DNA of 36,167 bases, taken from Candidatus Nanopelagicales bacterium. GTDB lineage: Bacteria > Actinomycetota > Actinomycetes > S36-B12 > CAIYMF01. How positions within the stretch are numbered: position 1 is the stretch's first letter; every line of letters starts with the position of its first letter. The notes under the pieces are model-generated. The model was not told the origin of the DNA. It did not search any database and was given only the letters and a program-made list of their open reading frames with translations. Shown here in pieces: positions 1 through 7,275 of this stretch. Location of the stretch: contig JALOLH010000050.1 of assembly GCA_025456065.1 (NCBI GenBank), positions 1 to 36,167 on the forward strand. Direction: 5' to 3'. Made by a program: the position numbers and the translations under genes.

Positions 1-40
1 CGCCCAGCCCCGCCCTGACCCCCGCCCGGACTCCCGCCCG

Positions 41-81
41 GACCCCCGACCAGACCCCGACCAGACCCCGACCCCGCCCCG
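41..81 (-). repeat. C-rich tandem repeat; G-quadruplex motif on minus strand
   Basis: The first 100 bases hold no recognisable gene and are strongly C-rich. Within them an 11-bp unit (ACCCCGACCAG) is repeated, giving runs of four to five C at short spacings. Read on the minus strand this is at least four G-tracts of four or more G separated by 2-7 bases, which fits the G-quadruplex pattern. Whether it folds is not shown by the sequence. Confidence 0.5.
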
Positions 82-102
82 CTCCGGCCCGGCCACCCCC
101 CG

Positions 103-128
103 GTTTGCTCCGCTGGCGTACGTCTGCT
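103..128 (-). repeat. Outer inverted copy (left) of the 19-bp repeat family
   Basis: This 26-bp stretch is the reverse complement of positions 1339-1364 with a single mismatch (25 of 26). Read on the minus strand it is the end of one repeat unit followed by most of a second one (core GCGGAGCAAAC). It lies 3' of the DUF559 gene, and its partner lies 5' of that gene, so the pair brackets the gene. Match counted by eye. Confidence 0.85.
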
Positions 129-136
129 GATCGGCC

Positions 137-288
137 CGGTGGAGCAGGTGCACCCTGGCGGAGCGGACGCGTGCCGGCGGAGCGGACGCGTGCCGGCGGA
201 GCGGACGGGTGCCGGCGGAGCGGACGGGTGCTGGCGGAGCGGACGGGTGCTGGCGGAGCGGACGCGTGCCGGCGGAGCGGACGCACGG
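137..288 (+). repeat. Array of eight 19-bp tandem repeats
   Basis: Seven in-phase 19-bp units begin at 156, 175, 194, 213, 232, 251 and 270, with core GGCGGAGCGGACG followed by CGTGC or GGTGC. An eighth, degenerate unit precedes them at 137-155. There are no spacers, so this is not a CRISPR. The array ends 13 bp from the stop codon of the minus-strand DUF559 gene. It opens in all plus-strand frames, but these encode only low-complexity peptides and are not genes. Confidence 0.92.
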
Positions 289-301
289 CGGGCGCGCAGG
301 C

Positions 302-1192
302 TCACGGTGCCCGCAACGCTCGGTGCATCCGGGCCGCGAGCGCCACCTCGTCCCACAGATGTGCCCAGATCACCCGCCGAACCGGATACCCCTGCTCGAC
401 GATCCGATCGTGGCGCTGCTTCTCGAGCCAATGGGCGCGCGCCACGTCGCCGCTCATGGCGTACTTCGCCTCCCCGTCGAACTCGACCACCAGACGGCCC
501 TCGACCAGGAAGTCCACGCGCGGCGCGCCCTCGACGTCGTCGAGCACGACCTGCTCCGCCAGGGGGAGTCCCATCCGTTGCAGGCGAAGCCGGAGCAATG
601 ACTCGCCGGGACTCTCCGCGAGCGGGCTGCAGAGACCAGGCAGTGCCCGTGCCCGGGCCGCGCCCCACGACGCCGTCATCACGGCGGCTGCGCTGGTGAG
701 CGCAGGCAACGCGACGAGACCCTGGTGGAGGGCTGCGTCGGCGATGACGACCGCCCAGTCCATGTCTCTCGCCCGCGCGACGTCGAGAACCGTGCGCATC
801 GGGTCGGTCACCGGGATGCCGTGCAGCTCGGCGACGGCGTCGAGTGGGATCTCTCGCCTGTGGAACCGGTACCCAGGCCCCGACTTCGCGTGTCCTGCCC
901 TGCCCGCGAGGGCGGAGAGGTGCACCATCTCGAGGTCCCGGGTCCGGGCTGGCAGGCCCCACAGCGCTGCGGCCGTGTGATGGCTCACGACTGCGTCGCT
1001 CACCCGCGTGCTCAGGGCGGCCGCGCGCAGCGCGAGCAGCTGTGGTCCGGTCAGGCCCTGCGTGTGCGCGTACAGGCCGACGGCCAGGCGATCCATGCCG
1101 CGGATGGCCGAGGAGATCTCCCGCCGGCTCGCCCCCTGACTGGCCAGGGACGCGATGCGCAGGAGGGCCGGCGGGGCTGACACGCACGGCAT
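302..1192 (-). CDS. DUF559 endonuclease-like protein with AbiEi-like N-terminal half
   Basis: A 296-residue protein of a large, poorly characterised actinobacterial family. The first ~45 residues look like a shortened winged-helix segment ending GLYAHTQ. The middle (SHHTAAALWGLPA ... DPMRTVLDVAR) matches the AbiEi-antitoxin-like region of these proteins. The C-terminal ~95 residues hold the DUF559 (Vsr/restriction-endonuclease-like) pattern: RVDFLVEGRLVVEFDG, then KY, then W.EK.RHD and a terminal VRRVIWAHLW. The D-EFDG-K arrangement fits a metal-dependent nuclease core, but activity is inferred. The start at 1192 has AGG immediately before it and no well-spaced RBS, so the start is uncertain. 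The frame stays open upstream as a shadow of EF-G2 and is not a fusion. The gene is bracketed by inverted repeats (103-128 and 1339-1364) and followed by the 19-bp array, which suggests an accessory unit. Confidence 0.8.
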   Translation of the reverse strand: MPCVSAPPALLRIASLASQGASRREISSAIRGMDRLAVGLYAHTQGLTGPQLLALRAAALSTRVSDAVVSHHTAAALWGLPARTRDLEMVHLSALAGRAGHAKSGPGYRFHRREIPLDAVAELHGIPVTDPMRTVLDVARARDMDWAVVIADAALHQGLVALPALTSAAAVMTASWGAARARALPGLCSPLAESPGESLLRLRLQRMGLPLAEQVVLDDVEGAPRVDFLVEGRLVVEFDGEAKYAMSGDVARAHWLEKQRHDRIVEQGYPVRRVIWAHLWDEVALAARMHRALRAP

Positions 1193-1298
1193 CCTGCGGC
1201 ACCCGGGCGCATCCGGGTCCCCCTCCCGCAGGATCTGTGGACAGGCCCCCTGACGCCGACGTGCCCTGGCCGTGGACCCAGGGACGTGCCACCACCGT

Positions 1299-1324
1299 GT
1301 TCGCTCCGCCAGCGTGCGTTCGCT
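1299..1324 (-). repeat. Inverted member of the 19-bp repeat family
   Basis: Read on the minus strand it contains CTGGCGGAGCGAAC, the core of the array at 137-288. It matches positions 103-128 at 20 of 26 bases in the same orientation. It matches the reverse complement of 1339-1364 at 21 of 26. With that neighbour it forms a long imperfect palindrome with a 14-bp centre. Confidence 0.8.
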
Positions 1325-1338
1325 GACCAGCGCCGCGG

Positions 1339-1364
1339 AGCAGACGTACGCCGGCGGAGCAAAC
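1339..1364 (+). repeat. Outer inverted copy (right) of the 19-bp repeat family
   Basis: Partner of 103-128: 25 of 26 bases match after reverse complementing. It comprises parts of two tandem units, the second reading GGCGGAGCAAACGCGGG. It lies about 150 bp upstream of the DUF559 start codon. Confidence 0.85.
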
Positions 1365-1490
1365 GCGGGTGGGGGCGCGGGACGGCGGCGGGGGCGCGGG
1401 ACGGCGGGCGGGGGCGCGGGACGGCGGCGGCGGGGGGCGGCGGGGGACGGCGGCGGGGGACGGCGGGGGACGGCGGCGGGGGACGGCGGG
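1365..1490 (+). repeat. G-rich minisatellite (GGGACGGCGGC-type units)
   Basis: About 125 bp of short, irregular, near-identical units of the form GGGGGCGCGGGACGGCGGC and GGGGGACGGCGG. The plus strand has many G-tracts of four or five with short spacers. No gene or recognised element is visible. Such stretches are prone to length error in assemblies. Confidence 0.75.
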
Positions 1491-1520
1491 GGGGCCGCCC
1501 CACATCGGGGCGGCCCCCCC
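1488..1520 (-). terminator. Transcription terminator hairpin of EF-G2
   Basis: A perfect 14-bp stem (GGGGGGGCCGCCCC paired with its complement) around a 5-nt ACATC loop. It lies 11 bp past the EF-G2 stop codon. There is no U-tract on the transcript side, as is common for GC-rich actinobacterial terminators. Confidence 0.8.
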
Positions 1521-1530
1521 GCCGGCTGCA

Positions 1531-3684
1531 TCAGGCCTTGGCCTTCGCCGCCTCGATGACCTTCTTCGCGATCTGCCCCGGCATCGGCTCGTGGCCGATG
1601 TACTCGCGGGTGAACGTCCCGGTGCCGTGCGACATCGAGCGCAGCTCGATGGCGTAGCGGGTCAGCTCCAGCTCGGGCACCTCGGCCTTGATCTGCGTGC
1701 GGCCGTTGCCGACCGGCTCGCTGCCGAGCACCCGGCCACGGCGGCCCGACAGGTCGCCCATCACCGCACCGACGTACTCGTCGGAGACCAGCACGCTGAT
1801 GCGCGCCACGGGCTCGAGCATCGACAGCTGCGCTGCCGCCGCGGCCTCCTTCAGGGCCAGGGCCCCAGCGGTCTGGAACGCCATGTCCGAGGAGTCGACC
1901 GAGTGCGCCTTGCCGTCGAACAGGGTCACCTGGATGTCGACGACCGGGTAGCCGGCGACGACGCCCTTGTCCATCTGGGCGCGCACGCCCTTCTCGACCG
2001 ACGGGATGAACTGGCGCGGGACCGCCCCGCCCACCACCTTGTCGACGAACTCGAAGCCGGAGCCCGCCGGCAGCGGCGTCACCTCGATGTCGCACACCGC
2101 GTACTGCCCGTGCCCACCGGACTGCTTCACGTGCCGGCCGTGCCCCTTCGCCCCGGACGCGAACGTCTCGCGCAGCGAGACGCGCAGCTCCTCGGACTCC
2201 ACGGCGACGCCGTAGCGGTTGCGCAGGCGGTCCAGCAGGACGTCCACGTGCGCCTCGCCCATGCACCACAGCACCAGCTGGCCGGTCTCCGCATTGCGGT
2301 CCAGCCGCATGGTGGCGTCCTCGGCCACGAGCCGGTTGAGCGCCTGGCCGAGCTTGTCCTCGTCGGCCTTCGACTTGGCCACGATCGCCACGGGCAGCAG
2401 CGGGTCGGGCATGACCCACGACTCCATGAGCAGCGGGTTGTCCTTGTCCGACAGGGTGTCGCCGGTCTCCGCCCGGGTCAGCTTCGCGACGGCGACGATG
2501 TCCCCGGCGATCCCCCGGTCGATCGTGCGCTGCACCTTGCCCAGCGGGCTGGACAGCGCCCCGATGCGCTCGTCGACGTCGTGGTCCTCGTGCCCGCGCC
2601 CCTCCGCGAAGTGCCCGGAGACGTGCACGGTGGAGTCCGGCGTGATGGTGCCGGAGAACACCCGCACGAGCGAGAGCCTGCCGACGTACGGGTCGGTCGT
2701 GGTCTTCACGACCTCGGCGCACAGCGGGCCGGCCGGGTCACAGGCCAGGGGGCCGCGCGGCTGGCCGTCGGGGGTGGAGACCGGCGGCAGGGGGTGCTCC
2801 AGCGGCGAGGGGAACCCGCGGCGGACCAGGTCGAGCACCTCGGCGGTCCCCAGGCCCCCGATCTCCACGGCCGTGCCCAGCACGGGGTAGAAGGAGCCGC
2901 GGGCGACCGCCTTCTCCAGGTCCTCGATGAGGGTCTCGGTGTCGATGTGCTCGCCGCCGAGGTAGCGGTCCATGAGGCCCTCGTCCTCGCTCTCGGCGAT
3001 GATCCCCTCGATGAGCGCGGCCCTGGTGCTCTCGATCAGCTCGCGGTGCGTGTCCTCGGGCTCCCGGTCCACCCGCGATCCGGAGGAGTAGTCGTGGATC
3101 GTCTCGCTGATCAGGTCGATGAAGCCGGCCGGGGCGCCGTCGTCGCCGGCCATGGGCAGCATGAGCGGCATGACGCCGTCGCCGAAGACGCGCTGGCAGA
3201 TCGCGACGAGCTCCTCGAAGTCCGCGCGCTGGTGGTCCAGGCGGGTGACCACGACCGCGCGGGGCATCCCGACGGCGGCGCACTCCTCCCAGAGCATCTG
3301 CGTGCCGCCGTCGACGCCGTCGACCGCGGAGACCACGAACAGCGCCGCATCGGCGGCGCGCAGGCCGGCACGCAGGTCGCCGACGAAGTCGGCGTAGCCC
3401 GGCGTGTCCAGGAAGTTGACCTTCACGCCGTCGAGCACGACCGGCGCCAGCGCCAGCCCGACCGAGCGCTGCTGGCGGACCTCGGCCTCGTCGAAGTCCG
3501 AGACGGTCGTCCCGTCAGTGGTGCGGCCGGCCCGGGGGATCGTCCCGGTCGCCGCGAGCATCGCCTCGAGCAGCGTCGTCTTGCCCGCGCCGGCCGGTCC
3601 CACCAGGACCACGTTGCGGATGTCGGCGGGGCTGCTCGGTGCGACGACCGAACCACCACCCGCCCCAGTGTTGCCACCAGCCAT
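1531..3684 (-). CDS. fusA2: Elongation factor G-like protein EF-G2
   Basis: A 717-residue translational GTPase of the EF-G2 subfamily, a paralogue of EF-G found in many actinobacteria; its cellular role is not settled. The G domain shows the P-loop GPAGAGKT (29-36), DTPG (93-96) and TRLD (147-150) in place of the canonical NKxD. Domains II to V follow at full EF-G length, including GGHGQYAVCDIEV and the C-terminal EYIGHEPMPGQIAKKVIEAAKAKA region (about 700-717). It is not beside rpsL/rpsG, which argues against the housekeeping EF-G. The ATG at 3684 is preceded by GAAAGG at normal spacing. It is transcribed divergently from pgsA and ends at a strong hairpin. A ribosome-protection tetracycline-resistance protein is a less likely alternative. 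Confidence 0.9.
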   Translation of the reverse strand: MAGGNTGAGGGSVVAPSSPADIRNVVLVGPAGAGKTTLLEAMLAATGTIPRAGRTTDGTTVSDFDEAEVRQQRSVGLALAPVVLDGVKVNFLDTPGYADFVGDLRAGLRAADAALFVVSAVDGVDGGTQMLWEECAAVGMPRAVVVTRLDHQRADFEELVAICQRVFGDGVMPLMLPMAGDDGAPAGFIDLISETIHDYSSGSRVDREPEDTHRELIESTRAALIEGIIAESEDEGLMDRYLGGEHIDTETLIEDLEKAVARGSFYPVLGTAVEIGGLGTAEVLDLVRRGFPSPLEHPLPPVSTPDGQPRGPLACDPAGPLCAEVVKTTTDPYVGRLSLVRVFSGTITPDSTVHVSGHFAEGRGHEDHDVDERIGALSSPLGKVQRTIDRGIAGDIVAVAKLTRAETGDTLSDKDNPLLMESWVMPDPLLPVAIVAKSKADEDKLGQALNRLVAEDATMRLDRNAETGQLVLWCMGEAHVDVLLDRLRNRYGVAVESEELRVSLRETFASGAKGHGRHVKQSGGHGQYAVCDIEVTPLPAGSGFEFVDKVVGGAVPRQFIPSVEKGVRAQMDKGVVAGYPVVDIQVTLFDGKAHSVDSSDMAFQTAGALALKEAAAAAQLSMLEPVARISVLVSDEYVGAVMGDLSGRRGRVLGSEPVGNGRTQIKAEVPELELTRYAIELRSMSHGTGTFTREYIGHEPMPGQIAKKVIEAAKAKA

Positions 3685-3775
3685 GGGGATGCCTTTCGTC
3701 GGAGGATGGGCTGACCGGGGTCAAGCCTTGCAACAAGGACCTTCGTCCTGCACACCCGGGGGGACACTTTCTCGC

Positions 3776-3781
3776 TACCAT
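3776..3781 (+). promoter_or_regulatory. -10 box of pgsA operon; probable leaderless start
   Basis: TACCAT lies 7 bp upstream of the pgsA ATG at 3789, which places the expected transcription start at or next to the start codon. No Shine-Dalgarno sequence precedes the ATG. Leaderless mRNAs are common in actinobacteria. No good -35 box is visible. Confidence 0.5.
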
Positions 3782-3788
3782 CCGCGGG

Positions 3789-4472
3789 ATGCTGAACAAC
3801 GCCGAGGCGCGCGGGTTCGTCGCGCCGGTCGTCGAGCCGGTGGCGCGCGCGCTGCTGCGCACCGGGCTGAGCGCCGACGCGGTCACCGTCATCGGCGCCG
3901 CCATCACGGTCACCGCCGCACTCTGGCTCATCCCGCAGGGGCGTTTCATCCCGGCGCTGGTGATCGTCAGCTTCTTCATCGCCGCCGACGTCCTCGACGG
4001 GACGATGGCACGGCTGTCCGGGACGCAGGGCCCGTACGGCGCCTGGCTGGACGCCACCCTGGACCGCGTCGCCGACGTGGCCGTCTTCGGCGGGCTGGTG
4101 ATGTGGGCCGCGTGGCACAGCGACACCCTCACGACCTACCTCGCGTGGGCCTGCCTCGCCGGCGCGGTGGCGATCTCCTACGCGAAGGCGCGAGCCGAGG
4201 CGGTCGGGGCCACGGCCAACGGGGGGATCGCGGAGCGGGCGGAGCGGCTCATCGTGGTCGGGGTCGGCGCCATCCTGTACGTGCTCGGCGTCAGCTGGGC
4301 GATGACGCTCGCGCTCGGCGTGCTCGCGGTCCTCGTCGCGGTCACCCTCGTCCAGCGGGCCCTCGACGTGCGATCGCAGCTGCGGCCCACCGCGGCCGTG
4401 GCCCCGGCGCCGGGCGCCTCCGAGGACCAGGGGACGCCCGACCGGGACGCCGACGCGGACCCGGGCAGCTGA
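3789..4472 (+). CDS. pgsA: CDP-alcohol phosphatidyltransferase, phosphatidylinositol phosphate synthase
   Basis: A 227-residue integral membrane enzyme that joins CDP-diacylglycerol and inositol-1-phosphate to make phosphatidylinositol phosphate, the entry step to PI and PIMs. The family signature DG-x2-AR-x8-G-x3-D-x3-D is complete at residues 70-92, with the metal-binding aspartates at 67, 70, 88 and 92. Several hydrophobic helices follow, and the C-terminal tail from about 198 is Pro/Ala/Asp-rich and probably cytosolic. The start at 3789 is chosen because it gives the family's usual N-terminus and sits 7 bp after a TACCAT -10 box. Its function is supported by patA (7 bp downstream) and pimA. 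The thrS and HIT-protein genes often found upstream in relatives are not here; EF-G2 is the divergent neighbour. Confidence 0.92.
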   Translation: MLNNAEARGFVAPVVEPVARALLRTGLSADAVTVIGAAITVTAALWLIPQGRFIPALVIVSFFIAADVLDGTMARLSGTQGPYGAWLDATLDRVADVAVFGGLVMWAAWHSDTLTTYLAWACLAGAVAISYAKARAEAVGATANGGIAERAERLIVVGVGAILYVLGVSWAMTLALGVLAVLVAVTLVQRALDVRSQLRPTAAVAPAPGASEDQGTPDRDADADPGS

Positions 4473-4479
4473 GGCGCTC

Positions 4480-5508
4480 ATGGGGGGGACCGGGGTGGCC
4501 GCGACGGCCACGTGGGCGGCGTACGCCACAGGGTGGCGCGCCGTCCGGCTGATGCCGGAGCCGGCGGCGTACGCGCTGTTCGAGCGCATCGCCGACCAGC
4601 AGTGGCGGGCCCGCGGCGGCGCGGTGCGCCAGCTCGAGCGGAACCTCGCGCGCGTGGTGGGCCCGGTCTCCGAGGAGCAGCTGCGCGCGCTCTCGCGGCT
4701 CGGGATGCGCTCGTACATGCGCTACTGGTGCGACGCCTTCCGGATCCCGGGTTGGTCGCCGGCGCGGATCGACACGTTCGAGCTGCGCGAGGGCGACCGG
4801 ATCGTCACGCCCCTGTCCCGGGGCCGGGGCGTGGTCGGCGCCCTGGCGCACATGGGCAACTGGGACCACGCCGGCGCCTGGTTCAGCACCCACCACGCCC
4901 GCGTGGTGACGGTCGCGGAGCGTCTCGAGCCGGCCAGGCTGTTCGACGCCTTCGTGGCCTTCCGCGAGTCGCTCGGGATGCGCATCCTCGGCCTCGGCGA
5001 GCCGGGGGTGTTCGAGGCCCTGGCCCAGACGCTGCAGGAGGGTGGCTTCGTGCCGTTGCTGGCCGACCGGGACCTGTCGGCGAAGGGCGTGCCCGTGACG
5101 TTCTTCGGCGAGCTGACCCGGTTCCCCGCGGGACCAGCGGCGCTGGCGATCGACACCGGCGCGGCCCTGCACCCGGTCTCGCTGCACTGGGAGCCCGACG
5201 GCCCCGGCGGCCGCGGCGGGCGCAACGTCGGCGAGATCCTCCCCGAGGTCGTCCCACCGGCCACCGGCGACCGGTCCGAACGGATCAGGGTGACCACGCA
5301 AGCCGTGGCCGACGCCCTGGCCGGGGCGGTCCGCGCGCACCCCGAGGACTGGCACATGCTGCAGCGGCTGTGGCTGGCCGACCTCGACCAGGCGAAGCTG
5401 GCCGCTCGTGACGCCGCCGCGGCGGAGGGCGCGGCGGCGAAGGAGGAGGCGGCGGCCGAGGGCGCGGCGGCCGAGGGGCTGGGGACCACCGGGTCGGGGG
5501 CGTCCTGA
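4480..5508 (+). CDS. patA: Phosphatidylinositol mannoside acyltransferase
   Basis: A 342-residue member of the HtrB/LpxL-like lysophospholipid acyltransferase family. In this context it is expected to acylate the mannose of PIM1/PIM2 at the inner face of the membrane. The catalytic HX4D motif is HMGNWD (H124, D129), the same arrangement known for mycobacterial PatA. Substrate-pocket features such as the ERLEP segment and PLLADRDLSAKGVPVTFFG are present. The C-terminus (about 306-342) is an Ala/Glu-rich low-complexity tail (AAAAEGAAAKEEAAAEGAAAEG) outside the enzyme fold. It lies 7 bp after pgsA, and its stop codon overlaps the pimA start by 1 nt (TGATG), indicating translational coupling. Confidence 0.93.
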   Translation: MGGTGVAATATWAAYATGWRAVRLMPEPAAYALFERIADQQWRARGGAVRQLERNLARVVGPVSEEQLRALSRLGMRSYMRYWCDAFRIPGWSPARIDTFELREGDRIVTPLSRGRGVVGALAHMGNWDHAGAWFSTHHARVVTVAERLEPARLFDAFVAFRESLGMRILGLGEPGVFEALAQTLQEGGFVPLLADRDLSAKGVPVTFFGELTRFPAGPAALAIDTGAALHPVSLHWEPDGPGGRGGRNVGEILPEVVPPATGDRSERIRVTTQAVADALAGAVRAHPEDWHMLQRLWLADLDQAKLAARDAAAAEGAAAKEEAAAEGAAAEGLGTTGSGAS

Positions 5509-6710
5509 TGCGGATCGGCCTGGTCTGCCCGTACGCCTGGGACACCCCGGGCGGCGTCGCGGTGCACATCGACGACCTGCGACGGGCGCTGCTGCGGCTC
5601 GGCCACGAGGCGATCGTCCTCGCGCCGGCCGACGACGAGGACGCCCTGCCGGACTACGTGACCAGCGCGGGCAAGCCGATCTCGGTGAGCTCGAACGGGT
5701 CGGTCGCCAAGATCACCTTCGGCCCGGGCCCGGCGGCGCGGACGCGGCGCTGGCTCAAGGAGTCCGACCTGGACATCCTGCACGTCCACGAGCCCATGAG
5801 CCCGTCGTTGTCCATCCTGTCGATCTGGGCCGCGGAGGGCCCGATCGTGGCCACGTGGCACTCCAGCGTGGCGTCGTCGCGGCGGGACATCAACGCCGCC
5901 GCCCCGATCATGCGCAGCGCCACCGAGAAGGTGCGGGCGCGCATCGCCGTGAGCGAGGCCGCGCGGCAGTCGCTGGTGGAGTACTCCGGGGGCGACGCCG
6001 TCCTCATCCCGAACGGCGTGGACTGCTCGCTGTACGTCGGCGACGAGCCGCTGCCCGGGCGCAGCCGCGGTGGCAGCACCCTGATGTTCCTCGGTCGGAT
6101 CGACGAGCCGCGCAAGGGCCTGCCGGTCCTGCTCGACGCGCTGCCGGCAGTGGCGGCGGCGGTGCCCGACGTGCACCTGCTGGTCGCGGGGCCGGGCGAG
6201 GTCGAGCCGGTGCGCGCCGGCCTGCCCCCCGCGATCGCCGGATGCGTGGAGTTCCTCGGCCTGGTGAGCCAGGAGGACAAGGCGCGAGCGCTGCACTCCG
6301 CGGACCTCTACGTCGCCCCGAACACGGGCGGCGAGTCGTTCGGGATCATCCTGCTCGAGGCGATGGCCGCCGGGGCCCCGGTCGTCGCCAGCGACCTCGA
6401 CGCGTTCGAGCGCGTCCTCGACGGGGGCCGGGCCGGCGCCCACTTCCGCAACGAGGACCCCGCCGACCTCGCCCGCGTCCTCATCGCCCTGCTGCGCGAC
6501 CCGCAGCGCCGCGCCGAGCTCCAGCTCGCCGGCCGGGCGCGTGCCGCGCAGTTCGACTGGGCGCGTGTGGCCCGGCAGGTCGTGGCGGTGTACGAGAGCG
6601 TCACGCCGGGCGACGAGAAGGTCGTCGCGGACCTGTCGACCCAGTTCTGGGGCCGCTGGCCGGTGCGCCGCGTGCCGAGCCCGGTCCGGGGGAGCGGCGA
6701 TGCAGGTTGA
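5508..6710 (+). CDS. pimA: GT4 phosphatidylinositol alpha-mannosyltransferase
   Basis: A 400-residue GT-B glycosyltransferase of family GT4. It transfers mannose from GDP-mannose to the 2-position of the inositol ring of PI, the first committed PIM step, at the cytoplasmic membrane surface. The N-terminal glycine loop (TPGGVAVH, residues 13-20), the WHSS segment, the FLGRIDEPRKGL motif at the start of the second Rossmann domain and GGESFGIILLEAMAAG (nucleotide-sugar binding with the family E-x7-E) are all visible. The C-terminal ~40 residues are divergent. The start overlaps patA by 1 nt and the end overlaps the next gene by 11 nt. Confidence 0.93.
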   Translation: MRIGLVCPYAWDTPGGVAVHIDDLRRALLRLGHEAIVLAPADDEDALPDYVTSAGKPISVSSNGSVAKITFGPGPAARTRRWLKESDLDILHVHEPMSPSLSILSIWAAEGPIVATWHSSVASSRRDINAAAPIMRSATEKVRARIAVSEAARQSLVEYSGGDAVLIPNGVDCSLYVGDEPLPGRSRGGSTLMFLGRIDEPRKGLPVLLDALPAVAAAVPDVHLLVAGPGEVEPVRAGLPPAIAGCVEFLGLVSQEDKARALHSADLYVAPNTGGESFGIILLEAMAAGAPVVASDLDAFERVLDGGRAGAHFRNEDPADLARVLIALLRDPQRRAELQLAGRARAAQFDWARVARQVVAVYESVTPGDEKVVADLSTQFWGRWPVRRVPSPVRGSGDAG

Positions 6711-7257
6711 CCTCGGCCTCGCGCTGGCCGTCCTGCTGCTGCTGGCGTTCGTGGTCTGGCGGCTCAGTGCCCTGGCCGCACGCATCGACCGGCTGCACAT
6801 CCGGATCGACCTCGCGCGTGGGGCCCTCGACGCGCAGCTGCTGCGGCGCGCCCGGGCGGCCGAGGCGCTCGCCGCCTCGGGGCTGATCGATCCGGCGAGT
6901 GCGATCGTGCTGGCCCGGGCCGCGAGCAACGCGCGTCACGTGGGCTCCGCCGACACGGTCGAGCACGGCCTGGTCGAGTCGGAGATGTCGCGGGACCTGC
7001 GCGAGGTGTTCGCCGACCCGGAGGCGGTGGAGGCGCTGCGCGAGCTGCCCGAGGGGCAGGAGCTGGTCGACGACCTGGCGGCCGCCTGCCAGCAGGTCAC
7101 GCTGGCGCGGCGCTTCCTCAACGACGGCGTGGCCGCCGCCCGCCTCCTGCGCGGCGGGCGGCTGGTGCGCTGGTTCCGGCTGGCCGGGTACGCCCCGATG
7201 CCGCAGACCTTCGAGATGGACGACGAGGCGCCGCCGACGCTGCTGTCGTACGTCTGA
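6700..7257 (+). CDS. Small membrane-anchored conserved protein downstream of pimA
   Basis: A 185-residue protein with one N-terminal transmembrane segment (about residues 5-23, ALAVLLLLAFVVWRL). A largely helical, charged domain follows, containing EMSRDLREVFADPE and a C-terminal VRWFRLAGYAPMPQTFEMDD. Proteins of this kind sit at the same place in other actinobacteria and are sometimes labelled LemA-like or NUDIX-neighbour hypotheticals; I recognise no enzymatic motif. The ATG at 6700 overlaps the pimA 3' end by 11 nt and gives the membrane anchor at the very start, so it is preferred over upstream starts inside pimA. Co-transcription suggests a role linked to PIM synthesis, but that is inference. 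Confidence 0.8.
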   Translation: MQVDLGLALAVLLLLAFVVWRLSALAARIDRLHIRIDLARGALDAQLLRRARAAEALAASGLIDPASAIVLARAASNARHVGSADTVEHGLVESEMSRDLREVFADPEAVEALRELPEGQELVDDLAAACQQVTLARRFLNDGVAAARLLRGGRLVRWFRLAGYAPMPQTFEMDDEAPPTLLSYV

Positions 7258-7275
7258 GCGGCGGCGCCACAACCG

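Larger units (their letters stand above)
1193..1530. other. Gene-free stretch between the DUF559 gene and EF-G2
   Basis: 338 bp without a supportable gene. It holds the upstream region of the DUF559 gene, two inverted members of the repeat family (1299-1324 and 1339-1364), a G-rich minisatellite (about 1365-1490) and the EF-G2 terminator hairpin (1488-1520). Open frames here are low-complexity Gly/Arg or Pro/Arg strings. Confidence 0.8.

Noticed and set aside
137-288. CRISPR array
   Set aside because: Units are directly adjacent with no spacers, only 19 bp long, and no cas genes are present.
105-980. Plus-strand ORFs across the repeat array and the DUF559 gene
   Set aside because: They begin in the 19-bp repeats, encode Arg/Ala/Gly-rich strings and are antisense to a recognised domain protein.
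302-2722. 806-residue fusion of the DUF559 protein with an upstream region
   Set aside because: The upstream part is an Arg/Gly-rich antisense-frame shadow of EF-G2 and low-complexity repeats. The real EF-G2 is in another frame and the DUF559 domain is complete from 1192.
1531-3684. Ribosome-protection tetracycline-resistance protein
   Set aside because: The G-domain details (TRLD) and C-terminus fit EF-G2 better, and no resistance context is present.
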